From contig NC_088794.1 in assembly GCF_011386835.1 (NCBI RefSeq), forward strand, positions 67,528,434 to 67,592,433: 64,000 nucleotides of DNA, written 5' to 3'. Below the pieces are notes generated by a model. The model saw only the letters and a list, made by a program, of their open reading frames with translations. It was not told the DNA's origin and made no database searches. Numbering within the stretch: position 1 is the first letter of the stretch; each line of letters starts with the position of its first letter. A program made the position numbers and the translations under genes. Of the stretch, positions 47,105 through 59,220 are shown piece after piece. The stretch is from Chrysemys picta bellii (lineage: Eukaryota; Chordata; Testudines; Emydidae).

Positions 47105-47176
47105 AACCCTACAGAACAATCAGCTGAAGACTGTACCTAATGAGGCCATTAGAGGACTAAGTGGTTTACAATCCTT
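47105..47176 (+). CDS. LGR4: LGR4 exon 4: leucine-rich repeat 3
   Basis: This 72-nt exon has acceptor TTCTTCTACAG and donor GTAAGT, again opening and closing inside Leu codons. The codons read TLQNNQLKTVPNEAIRGLSG followed by LQS. It follows exon 3 as ...KVL-TLQNNQL..., as in the LGR4 ectodomain. Differences from my recollection of the mammalian repeat are Asn for Ser and Gly for Ala. Since 72 is divisible by three and phases match, skipping it would delete one repeat without a frameshift. Confidence 0.95.
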
Positions 47177-48723
47177 GTAAGTGTTTTTTTTTTATTTTGT
47201 TCCTCTTCTCCCTCCCCTCCCCATATATATATCTTCCGTGCCCCTGCCCCTACAACTCTATATACATATTTGCTGTATTCTAGAATACATTGAAATGCAA
47301 TGATTTATGTAAAATAATGGTTGTGGTCTTAATATGTTAATTTGAAATGGAGCAGAAATTTCAATCAAGCGTAGAAAGGAATTTTGCAATGTTATCTCTG
47401 AAAAGAATACTTTCATAAACCCATCCATAAGAGAGAATGTAAATACAGTGCAGATATGAAAGGTCCACATTGGATCGTCCAGCATGTCCTAAGGTATTTA
47501 AGCAACTTAAAGAATTGTGCTGAAGTGTGAGAGTCTTTCGTGGTTGGGGAGGAGGGCATTTTGATCAGAACTTGATGGTCAACTGCAACTCTGTACGAGG
47601 TGAATGTTTTTCATTTCGGTATACGGCATGGGTTTTTCTCTCCTCTCCCTATCTTCTTTCTGTTCACATGCCAAAATCCTGGTTTCTGCACAAAGGTCCT
47701 CTCCCCTCCAGCTCTGCAGTTGGTCATGGAGCACCAGTTACAAGTTTTGCACAGCTGCTTCCCCACTCCATAAGCAGGGATCTTGGGCACTGCAGTCTCA
47801 TAGTTGTGATCTTGTGGGCTGTGCTCTGCTATGCCCCTGCCTTTTTTCCCCTTCTCTGGAAACCAAAAGAAACTGCCCCAGACAGTCTAAGGATTGGCTA
47901 CAGCACGCACTGTTGTGGAACAGTGGGCTACAGCATGCAAGTGTGTAGCATTGACTTATGCAGCCTCTCTGCACTTCTCCCCTGCTGTTCTGCTTCTTGG
48001 ATGCTACACACACGAAAGGTGGCTGGGGTTATGGGCGGAACTGAGCATAGCAGAATAAAACATAGGCATTTCTCAACAGCTGGTGGTGAGAGTCGGTCCA
48101 TGGACCATCTAGCCTTTGTGGATCCAAGAGTAGCGCGGATATGTGCTATCCCCCATTCCCATCAGTTATGGAGCCTTTTCTTGATGCATGCAAGTGAACC
48201 ACTTTAGAGAAGATTATACTCCAGTGTATGTTATCTGCCTGAATTTAAAAGGACTACAGGCTGGTGTCCAGGGATGCCTCATGCTAAGAAGAAAACACTT
48301 CAAATAATGCTTCATTGTTGTGATGTGCTCCTTATCAAGGAAAAAGTTCTTTCTTGGTATCAATATTCTGCTGGTGTTGCAGAAGAGATTATATCCATTA
48401 ATATTCTCATGGTCTGGAATCTGTACCTTTGATCTGTAGTGAATATGCTTTTGTCTTCAAGTACATACAGCATTTCTGATTAAACAGTCCTCTGATTAAG
48501 CCTTAGATTATTTAATCCAGCAGTTGATGGTTTTGATAACAATTTCTGATTAAGAGGAAAGAAGAAAAACCAAGGCAATGATAGTGAATGAACAAATTAA
48601 TCCAGAGTCATTCTTTATAATGTGTTTATTAAAATTAAATGAATGAAATGAAAGTCACCCTAGCAGCTGCACTGGGGACTGATGAGCTGTAGGTGATGTG
48701 AATGTTGGAGAGTTTGAAGAGAC

Positions 48724-48915
48724 GGGGGAGGGATAGCTCAGTGGTTTGAGCATTGGCCTGCTAAACCCAGGGGTGTGAGGTCAATCCTTGAGGGGGCCAC
48801 TTAGGGATCTGGGACAAAAATCAGTACTTGGTCCTGCTAGTGAAGGCAGGGGGTTGGACTCAATGACCTTTCAGGGTCCCTTCCAGTTCTATGAGATAGG
48901 TATATCTCCAAATAA
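48724..48915 (+). mobile_element. tRNA-derived SINE, Cry I type
   Basis: The A-box-like GGGATAGCTCAGTGGTTTGA at the start and a weakened B-box (GAGGTCAATCC) about 50 nt later show a tRNA-derived head. The body continues GGGATCTGGGACAAAAATCA and GGGGGTTGGACTCAATGACC, with a CR1-like 3' end (CCCTTCCAGTTCTATGAGAT) and an AAATAAATAAATAAA tail. It matches the Cry I family of cryptodiran turtles as I recall it. This is the best taxonomic marker in the window. Confidence 0.85.
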
Positions 48916-50414
48916 ATAAATAAAGGACACTAACAAAAAATAACTGATTTTTTCCCCCTTTTCAGATCCCAAGTTGAGTTTACAGGACTATCAGTAAATT
49001 TATTAAGCATCTGGATGTCATTGGGCATAAATGTTGGAACCCCACAATGACATGTTAGCAGTCACTTTTTTCAGACTATTTTTTTCTCTAGAGAGATGGA
49101 TTCAAATTTGATTTGTGTTTCACTCCATTCCCAAGAGGACATCTGTCCACAATACAAACACCACAACTTGTTACAATTGGCAGCCATTTGATATCAACAT
49201 TGTGGTGATGTTTTAGTTTGAGGCAGGTGCATTGGTAGATGTGTATGTGGAAAATCATGTAAGGCAAATTGTGCTGGGCCTTAGAATACACCATCTCTTT
49301 CATGGATACTAAAGTTTCCATTTATAGTAGAACAACAATAAATTAAGGATTGAGCCTGCAAACCCTCAACTCAGAGTTCACAGTGATTTCAAAGGGGCAC
49401 TTCATGCATAGGGGTTGCATGATTAGGCACATAATTTCCATGTTAGAAAATGTAGAAACATTGATACAAGTGTGCTTCTGTATTAATAAAATGACCTTTG
49501 ACATAGGAATTTGCCCTAAAAAATAAAAAAGTATCTAAGGCCCCCTCAGCTGGGATGATCTTTGTATACAACAGATAGCTATTTTCATGATACATGTTAG
49601 AAAATTGCTGCTGACTTTTATTTATTTATATAATCTCCATTCAAAAACTGGAAGCTTAAAAAACAATTAATGTGTTGTCTCTTGGCAGTTCCCCAACTTG
49701 CTGTGAAGGAAGTTTTGAGAGAGATTTTTTTCTTGGTGAAGACACAAATTATTCTTTCCTTAAAATTTCAGAATATATTGATAACCATTTGGTTTGCGGG
49801 TCCTGCATAGCTGTATAGCCTTTGTTTTATTACACGAAGATTCAGACTGCATAGACTGTTGCCACGTTGTATGTGTTCATGATTCCCGTAAATGTACCTT
49901 GTTTGAAATAAAATAATTACAGAAGCTTTAAAATTCTTAATGTTTGCATGATAGCTGGACAGTAGCCAGTGTGGTTCTGAATACATAATGGCAACTCTAT
50001 ATTTTCTGTTGATATTGGCTATTTTCCCAGGTCTCTTTTCCTGAGGAAAGCTAGAATATAGTCATTATTTATGAAGAGTGCAGTTTACCAAAATGAAGAG
50101 TTACAGTGAATGGAAACCCGCTTTTCAACACCTCAGGATGCTTTATCTGCAATTATGTGTTTTCACATTGCAAGATGCAATGATGTCTTTGAGCAGAAAC
50201 ATGGCTCACACAAGTAAACTACCAAGACAAAATGCACCAATTTGTTTTTTCTTATCCAAATTATATCTGGTGTTGCTAGAGCAAGAACCTGTCAAATGTG
50301 GAGCCCAATTAAAGAAATTGGTACTATGGCTTTTTGACTTACTGCCAAATATTACCAGTATATGCTTGTCATTTATAATGTTTGGCATACGTAGCTTACA
50401 CAGGTAGAGAAGTG

Positions 50415-50525
50415 ACCTTGTTCCCATCTGAGATTAGGAAATGGATGTGGAGAAGTTAGACTTGCTCAAGGTCACAAAAGGAGTCAGTGGAGGTGCCAAT
50501 GATAGAAACTGAAGGAGAGTCTCTC
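50415..50525 (-). repeat. Probable MIR-like fragment, antisense
   Basis: GACTTGCTCAAGGTCACAAA followed by AGGAGTCAGTGGAGGTGCCA resembles the reverse complement of the MIR core. Confidence 0.4.
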
Positions 50526-51487
50526 TTCCACTCTGACCCACATACACAGCTCCAGCAGCTTACAGTGGCTATTGGGGCCAATGGAGAATTGCCTGGTGTG
50601 GGGCCTGCACAGAGCCACCATAGGCAGCCCTATATGCCCACCTCACAAGCCAAAGCATCAGAGGCATGTTGGGACAGGAGGGTCGGTATCTCTTTAGCAC
50701 TTGCTGATTTTTGGGCTGTGATACAAATTGTAGGGAGTCCTTGGGATGCGGCTGTAAATTAGAGCAACCCCCGGACTACGCTGATTTATGCCAAAGGCCA
50801 TGCTAGTTCCCAGACAGTCCAAAATCTAAAGCAACTTTACCAACTCTCTTCCTAGGTTGGAGTCTTAGTAGAGGATTTCTCCTCAGGTCCCCTGACTGTG
50901 TTGAAACCCTGACATGCTAAAACTATATAATGAACCATGATATGCCTCATTTAGGTATGCAGAATAGAATAATCTTTTTATCCAAGGACTTTATAATGTT
51001 TTATAAAGTTGTATTACCCCATTATTCCACATAAAAGTGAAGTGAAGGGCTTGGCTCAGTAGGCCAGCAGGGAATAGAAACCCAGATTTTGCTTAACTCC
51101 AAGCTGTTCTAAAAACCACAGACAGCATTGACAGATATCATTTTCCTGAGAGGAAAATTAAACTGGCCATCTTTAATGTTGTGAGCAGAACATTAAAGTT
51201 CTTTTCAAACGTTTCAATATTTTTAAAGTAGCATTAAGTAGAAGCTTCTGCTTCAGTGTTTTGTGTGGAGTTATTTGTAGTGGAAGAGTTCAGGTGTGCT
51301 AAATGGAGGGACAAGAGTCATGTTCAAGTTGTGTTAACAGAACTACTCTTGTACTAGAACACCATTTGTCCTTCAGTTACAGGAAAAGAGCTGTCTGCAT
51401 ATGCAGCTCACAGTCCGTGCAACCTCACTCCTCCTGCTTTCTGGTTCTACCATCTTTCCCTCAAGAGCCTAACTTTCAACTCTATAA

Positions 51488-51605
51488 ACACTGTGGCTGA
51501 GATTCTCAAAGCTGCGTAAAGGATTTGAACACTTAGTTCCCAGTCATTTTAATGGGATTTGGGTGTCTAATCCATGAGTTAGCTTTGAAAATCTTAGCCA
51601 GTAGC
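51488..51605. repeat. Short palindromic repeat
   Basis: GGCTGAGATTCTCAAAGCT and AGCTTTGAAAATCTTAGCC are inverted partners. The centre is CCAGTCATTTTAATGGGATT. Confidence 0.55.
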
Positions 51606-52673
51606 AATCAGAGTATCAGAGAAAGAAGTGCATTGTACTGATTACTTTGCATAACTGCAGTACAGGAACTACTGTTACTATTCCGGCAGTGATAGATGCC
51701 TTCTGTGGTCTTCCCCTCTATATATGTGCATAATTATAGTATTCTATAGTAGCTGAAAGCATTGCAATGCGCTGTAGCTCATAAAGGATTTTTGCTGATT
51801 GTCTCTAACATTTTTACATATTAAGTTAGTGAGAAGTGTGAAAAAAAATTCAAATGTGTGTTTGTTAAAATTTAAATTACTTTTTTAAATGCCATCATTT
51901 CCTGGCTTACTTCCTGTTAAAGTGACACATTCCACTACCCTTACTCATGTTGGATAGTACCTTATTCCAGGTTATCCCAATGACTCATGGACATAAGGTG
52001 ACAGTATCTGTCCCCAAAAATCTGCTTTAAAAGACCTCTGTTTCACTTCTCTTCTTTGTTCCTGTAGTGATGATGCTAAATTTTGACATGGCCGTCATTC
52101 TTCCAGCAATGTAAAAATGTTGCATCATAAACAGAGAATTATGACTTGTCAGGTACAAGCAGCAGGAAGATTGGGTAGGGAAAGGTGTGGTGGGGATGTT
52201 TTATGTTTAAATGTCCAACATAAGAGAGGAAGCCCAATAAATTGCTTTCTGAAGTAAATGAATTCCCATCTCCTCTTGGCTCCTCCATCTGACTTGGAAT
52301 GAAAATACATCTTTTAAATCAAAAACTTCAATTCCAAAATATCAGTGATAGGAAACAACCTCTCCATGTAGTGACTACCATGTCACTACTCATAATTCAC
52401 TGTGTTGGTGATCTAAGCAAGCCAAAGCTGAAATGGTCCTTGTATTACTATGTAATCATACTGTAGTCTCTCCTTCCATGCTCAGTTGTCAATTTCACTG
52501 GCTTTTTAATTAAGAAGGGTAGATTTGTTTGCATTAAAACATTTTTAAGAGGTGAAGTTTAATACAGTCTGTTTTAGTTATTAAAGTTTGCTTTGCTCAC
52601 TATACATATATAATTTACACACACGTACATATAGATACACACACAGACATGCACACACAATATTTTCACTGGC

Positions 52674-52935
52674 TTGGATCTATACAAGAAACTTCTGCTG
52701 GCATAGGTAGGTTGGTCAAGGGGTGATGAAGTATGATTCCTGACCAATATAGCTGTGCCAGCAAAATCCCTCAGTGTAGATGCAGTTACACCATCAAACT
52801 ATACTTTTGCCAGTAGCTTATTTTGCTCCGGACTGGAATAAGCTATACTTTCACAAGTGTAGTAGGAACACTGTGCCATTCATTATAGTAAGGCTATACT
52901 GTCACAGCAGTCCTAGTGGAGATCTGGCTCAAGTT
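52674..52935. repeat. Weak MITE relic
   Basis: GATCTATACAAGAAACTTCT, AGCTGTGCCAGCAAAATCCC and CAGTGTAGATGCAGTTACAC resemble interiors of the GTCTACACT-type elements. Ends are not resolved. Confidence 0.35.
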
Positions 52936-54855
52936 GCTGTGATGCAAGACTAGACTAATACATTATTTTGTAAATTATCTTCATAAATTAATTTTTTGAT
53001 AAGGTTGGGGGGAATAAAACCCTCATGCATCCATATGTGAGGATGAACTGCAGAGATACAAAATCAGTGTAACCTAAACTGCTAGCAGTTTGGAACTGCT
53101 TGTGAGGGGGATGGATAAACTATGTTTGCGGTGAATCATTCTAGCTTAATGGATGCTCTGGATAAAAAGGCTGATAGTGTTCTTGCTGTGGGTAATAAAG
53201 CTAGGTTCTGGTTAATTTTGTCTACTCTGACAAAATGCATGCTGCTACTTGCAAATGTATTTTAGTAGACTTCACTAGACTTGACAGTTTGAGAGGGAAC
53301 ATCTTGAAAATGAATGAAGATCTGAAAATGCAGGAGTAAAACTGGTGTTTTACTATTTGTATCGTTAATTTTACTGTAACGATTCTGGATCAAAAAGACC
53401 TTTGAATACAAAATTACTGCATTATCTGTTGGGATCATCGGATGGATGTAAAGAATGATGGATTTAAGGGATATATCAGTGAGCACCAATAATTATTTTA
53501 AGGTAATCAGCATCACTGTGTTTGATGCAGTCCTTTTTAATTAACTAATCTGGGGGGATTTTTCCCCCTGAAGTTTTCAATTCTATTCTGTTGTTTCTCC
53601 ACTGTTACTGAAGGGTTAAAGATGATCTGCTCATAAGTGTAAATGTATATTAAACTAGAATTGTGCTGAAGCGCTATAAGCAAGGTGATGGGGAACAGAG
53701 AATATTCAGCATGTTTATACTTTTTAACCTGCAAAAGAAATACACGTTAAGATACACTGAATTTGGTTCTCCACCCCTACATTTGTTAAGAATAGTAAAT
53801 GTTTGAGTGCTCTTTTGAGCTGTGTGCTAAAGGAAATAAATGATCATTTAATATGCAGCTGTTTAAATGTACTCCTTCATGGACTTTACAGAATTGTTGA
53901 GTGAGGAAAGCCTTGTTTTTCCATACAGTGTGTACCTTCAGGATCCGGTTTCACTTGAATGTGAGTTGTGGGGTGTTTTTTAGCTTCAGGAATCCCTTCA
54001 AATTTTGTACCTTATCTACTAATTGGGTTTACTTGAGGAATTACATTCTAAATATTTGAGTTAAGAATCAGGGAGTGAGTGATCTAGAAATTGAATGCAC
54101 CAGCATCTTTTTTTTTTTTTTTAAACTGACTGCAGAAGAAAGTTGACTCTGTTCACCTCACATTTCAGCAATAGTCATTCCGATTGGCCTATCAATTGTT
54201 TTGGTTTTATTTACAAGGCATGTGGGTGAAAGATTAACACCCAACACAACTCCAACATGTCGAGATAACTTGCAGTAAATTTTAAATATGTAAGATGGTG
54301 TTATTCAGAGATCATACATATGGAAAAACATACCTGGCAAACCAAACTTGTCTATTGAATAAATTAATTTATGAAATACTTGGCTATTTGCTGAAACCTC
54401 CACACTTTGAGTGGAGCAAATCCATGTATTTGTGTTCCTTAGTACTTGAGATATAGTGAGCAGCTGCTAGATGTAGTGAGCAAATGGTACTTGTGAAGTT
54501 ATTTTATTAGAGTATTTTTTAAAAGTGCTTTTTCTTAACACTGGATTTAGTTGTCCTACAGTTTAACAGTATTTCCAGTATATCCAGGCTTAACAGTACT
54601 TCACTTTGAAAATCCAAAATCTACTTCAGAGTTGTTTGAGTGATTTTCCTTGTGGTTTTTGAAGTAGCACTTGAAAGGAGCAAAGTTCATTACTGATTGC
54701 AATTGACCAAAAGTAGTTTAACACAAGTGTACACACAGTAGTGATTGCCTTCTATTAATATGAACATTTAACTTTCCCTGTTAGTATAATACTGTTACAT
54801 TTCCATAACCATGTAAACTGAAGAATGGGGAGGGAGTAGTCTGATTGAAAACACT

Positions 54856-54917
54856 ACCTGGAAAGGAAAATAGCAGCTCCTTGTGTTTTTTGACAGCTTA
54901 ATTCTAAACAAAGCCAT
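54856..54917 (+). repeat. 62-bp direct repeat, copy 1
   Basis: TACCTGGAAAGGAAAATAGC at the start and TTCTAAACAAAGCCA at the end. It matches 56618-56679 with two mismatches; flanks are unrelated. Confidence 0.9.
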
Positions 54918-55917
54918 GAATTTCTTCCCTGTTAAAGGAAACAACACAAACAAAATGTGTGTGAGGGAGGGGTTTGGCCAGTGGCTGGGAATACATTTAT
55001 CATTAACATTACCAACATCATGCATATGAGATTTTTGATCTGTTGGCCATCTTAGCCTGATGGATTTTTGCTGGGGGTATGTGGCCCGGGTCTGTTAAGG
55101 GAGATCTGAAGAAACAGCTGGCCGGCCAACCAGGGCCTGCTTTTATTACAGTGGGCCATCTGATTGATTGCCCTTTAAGAGATAAGACAGAGCTGCCAAA
55201 TAGCAGTTTCAGGCTGAATGGAGACTTGCTCAGTGCTGGAAGGGAGACTACAGAACTGGAGGAAGACTTGGATTTTGTTTTTTTCCCCATGCTATGCTTT
55301 GTGCCCTCCCCTCCTGTCTTTCTTTGCATTTGTCCCTCAGTTTTTCACCTCCTTCCAATCCTGCTGGCATCATGCACACCTGCAAACTGCCCTCCCGTGC
55401 CTCTCAATCAGACACTCCAATTATTAGTGCTCCCTGCTCTGACAATCACCCAGGCTTGCAGCTGTGAGCTGAGCATCAGTCAGGGAGTTGGGGGGAATAC
55501 AAATTAAACTGAGCATGAAGCTCTCCTTTTGTGAGTGCATGACTCCTCCTTCCTGTCATGTTTCAGAAGTTAGTGAAGGAAAGGAACAGGCTGGGGAAAC
55601 AACACAGAACGGACTAGGCAGGCAGTGGAAGGCTCACAAGCTGTCACAGGAGAAGTCCCAAATATGGGATACTCCTACTACAGGAAGAAATAGGCCTATC
55701 CCAGGGCATCACCATTTGGACAGATGACCAAGGGGCTTTAACCCATTGAGCTCCTCCCTGGCTCTGATACGAAGTACTCCCCAGAACCCGCAGCTGGAGA
55801 GCATTAGTGTTGGAATGCTCTTACTGTGTGACCTTTCAGTGTGTGCTTAATGTGTGTTATAGTAATCTGCTGTTGTTAAATTTTATTGGGGGAACTGCTA
55901 ATTCTTGAATTTAGTTA

Positions 55918-56150
55918 GGGCTTGGTCTACACTAACTACCTACTTCGGTATAACTACATCACTCGGGGGTATGAAAAATCCACACCCCTGATCAACGTGG
56001 TTATACCAACCCTAGCCCTCTGGGTAGACATGCTATGTCAGCAGGAGAGCTCTTTCCTGTCGGTTTAAAGCATCTTTACCAGCCGGGCTACAGCAGTGCA
56101 GCTGTATGGTTGTAACTGTGCCGATGTAAACTTGTAGTGTAGACCGGCCA
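55918..56150. mobile_element. Harbinger-type MITE
   Basis: It follows TTA at 55915-55917, starts GGGCTTGGTCTACACTAAC and ends CTTGTAGTGTAGACCGGCC. The interior has CTTCGGTATAACTACATCAC, shared with the relic at 57509. The right target copy is unclear. Confidence 0.7.
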
Positions 56151-56617
56151 TTGGTGGTTTATTCTCTATCATTGTATGTCTCAAAAAGCCACTGTCGTCA
56201 GTGCTGATTGTGAGGAGCCTTTTACTGTAGGGTTGGTTTCTAAGGTTGCAATTGAGGAAGGTTGGCTTGTTCCAAAGGGACCGTACAGGCAACGTCATGG
56301 TGCTTTGCTTTACATTTTGTTGGGCTCCCTGTGCAACAGAAAGCCACTGCATTTGCAGCTTTATTTAGGGGTTATCTGTGTTTGTACTAGGGGTTGTTTT
56401 CTGTTGTATTCAGGAAAGTTGTGGTCCATGTGTCATGTTTATCCCAGAATTGCATTGCACCCTCCATGATTGGTGCATCCTCAGCAGATTGTGTTTGAGA
56501 GTCTTTATAAGCAACTTAAATGTGTTTGATTCAAAATCATAACTTGGCAGGCGGCAGCTGCAATAAAAGATAATTCAAAACCACCAGCTTGGTCTCCACT
56601 TTTGAGAGAGTAAGAAA

Positions 56618-56679
56618 TACCTGGAAAGGAAAACAGCAGCTCCTTGTGTTTTTTGACAGCTTAGTTCTAAACAAAGCCA
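56618..56679 (+). repeat. 62-bp direct repeat, copy 2
   Basis: Second copy of 54856-54917, 1,762 bp downstream, 60 of 62 bases identical by eye. Confidence 0.9.
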
Positions 56680-57508
56680 GTTTGGTAGTTGAAAGCTGTT
56701 AAGCTTACAGGTTTGTTTTATCTGTTAAATCTAATTTTAATGTTGTGCTCTTATGAGAACTACAGGACACCTGGGTTTCTCTCGTACTCGCTCTCTTTCC
56801 CTCCCTCCCCATTTGTGCGGTTTGAGCTTATGTGAGAATGGAACCTGACAGGTAATAATAGTAAAGATGACAGCTCAGCAAATAAACTCTGAATTTATAG
56901 ACTAAAATTTAAAGTAGGCCTCTCGCAAGCCAATGCCTATAGGGAAGCTGGAATTGGAGTAGCTTCTAAAAGATTAAGGAATTTAAGCATATGCTGCAAG
57001 CTGTAATTTAAACAACATGAAGTTTTATCTTTAACACTTTAATGGACAAAAAATACAATTGTTGTAAACCTATAGTCCACTGAGGAATTTTGGCCCCCTT
57101 CTGCTACTTAATGTTAGTAAACCTTTCCCTATCCCACCTTCCAAAAAGCAAAAATATTGACTTTTGTCTTTAGCAAGAATATTATATGATAGTTACTAAA
57201 TATTTAGGGTGGTGTTTTTTTTTTTGTTTTTTGTTTTTTCTTTTCAGTTTGTCCTTAAGATATACCAATGTTTATAGTACAGGTTAATAAAAAAAAATGC
57301 ATGTTCAGATTCAATAGCTGCATTATAGCCTTGCTTGAGCGTGCCAACATACTTTAGGTAAGAATTAGTCATTTGAAGGGGAAAAAAATAGATTTAGATT
57401 AAACTGTGGCATACAAGATCTCAGTCTGGAAAACAAAAAGTAGCACAACTATTAAAATCTAGTTAAGTTCTGAGTGCCACAAAATAAAAACAGAATGTAA
57501 CACTCTGG

Positions 57509-57760
57509 GGCCTGTCTACACTAGGAACTTACATCAGTATAACTACATCTCTTGGGGGTGTGAAAAATGCACACCTCTGAGAGATGTAGCTATGCTGACC
57601 TGACCACTGGCATAGACAGTGCTAGGTCGAAGAATTCTTCTGTCCACCTAGCTAGCACCTCTCGAGGAGGTGGATTATCTACACCAATGGGAGAAGCTCT
57701 CCAGTTGGCATAGGTAATGTCTACACTAAGTGCTACAGTGGCACAGCTGAAGCTTGATCC
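57509..57760. mobile_element. MITE of the GTCTACACT group
   Basis: Left GGCCTGTCTACACTAGGAAC, interior CAGTATAACTACATCTCTTG and AGGTCGAAGAATTCTTCTGT, right GTAATGTCTACACTAAGTGC. It is related to 55918-56150. Ends are approximate. Confidence 0.55.
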
Positions 57761-58404
57761 ATCATTTTGTGTAACCATAAAAATATCCAGATTGGTTCTT
57801 TAATATCATTTTACTAAGTGTGTGTGTTAAGGCATAGGTTTATCCCTAATACTATAAAATGAATTTCTGTGAAAACTCTAGGTGTAATAGAGTTCCAAAG
57901 TGTTTTGTCAGTCAGCACCTTGGACCTCTAAAAAACCTAGGGTAGTGACACTCAGTGTTAAAAGAAATGGAAAATCACTTTGTAACTGGAGAGTTGCTGA
58001 GAGGCACAAAATAATCATAGAAAAATGTTCTAACACTGATTTGCTGAGTTCATGACCTTGCATCAATACTTAATGCTGTTAACACCATATCAACATCACT
58101 TGTGAGCATGACACAATGATTATTTTTCTTACTCCCTATGACTCCATAACACATTTCCCATGTCACCATTCACATCCTTCTATCAGAGAAAATTGAGGGA
58201 GGTATTTTCCCTCTGCTTTCCCCCTTCCAAATTTATGGCTGCAAGGGACATTTTTCTTGCTTGGGGCCTAGAACAGTCATTTGTGGCTTGAGCGCCGGGG
58301 TTGAATGTCACTGATCTAGGAATAGTAAAATACTCAAACCAGTGGCTGATCCCATTTGGAGCTCAGGTGCCTAGCCTTGCAGGAGTCTCAGAACAGTGTC
58401 TGAG

Positions 58405-58690
58405 CATAGATTCGTAAAAGCGTAGGGGTGGAAGGGGCCTCGAAAGGTCATCTCATCCAGTCCCGTACCCCCCCCCCCCCGCCCCCGTTCCCCTTCCTCC
58501 CTGCACTGAGATAGGTCAAGTAAACCTAGACCATCCGACAGGTCTTTGCCCAACCTGTTTCTAAAAACCTCCAATGATGGGGATTCCACAACCTCCCTTG
58601 GAAGCTTGTTCCAGAACTTAACTACCTTACAGTTAGAAACATTTTCCTAATATCTGACCTACATCTCCCTTGCTGCAAACGAAGCCCAAT
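58405..58690 (-). mobile_element. CR1 LINE 3' fragment, reverse orientation
   Basis: On + it reads CATAGATTCGTAAAAGCGTA, GGGGCCTCGAAAGGTCATCT, CCAACCTGTTTCTAAAAACC and TTACAGTTAGAAACATTTTC, the reverse of the CR1 3' region. A C-rich run lies at about 58468-58483. Confidence 0.8.
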
Positions 58691-59220
58691 GCCATCCATT
58701 GTGTGATAGAATTTAGCAGAGTGAACTAGGGATGAAGTATTGGTCATTTTTTATTCTGAATTTCAGTGCTGTAGTTGGCTTACACCATAACCTTCACAAT
58801 GTGTGGCTCCTTCCTTTTTCAGCCCTTTAGCTGTAGAGTTGATAGCTCACTGAGACATTTTACAATTGAATATGCCTGAGCAAATGTAACTTGGTGAACA
58901 TATTTAGAAAAGAGACACTGAAAATACGCACCTCCCTGCAGCAGAAATGAGAGAGCTGTCGATGAGTAATCACAAGGACCCAGAGGCATGTGTTTCACAA
59001 GTATGTTGACTTACAAAAAAAGAACGAAGGCATTTGTTGAAGAAATGAGCTGAAGATGTTTATTCCATTGGAAAATAATTCTTTTGATCTTTAGGGACGT
59101 GTGTGACTTTAGGAGGGGGAGAAAAACACACAGGTAATTTCTAGTTGATTTTCCCCCCCCTAAGGGAGCCATAGGCTTTTTTTATCACCAGATGTTTAAT
59201 TTCTCTGAAATGGTCTAGTC

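Noticed and set aside
48724..48800. tRNA gene suggested by A-box and B-box
   Set aside because: The B-box is degraded, no cloverleaf with acceptor stem closes, and the body continues into a CR1-like tail. It is a SINE.
55079..55507. 142-codon ORF as an LGR4 alternative exon
   Set aside because: No LRR pattern, no matching phase and length, and no supporting splice sites found.
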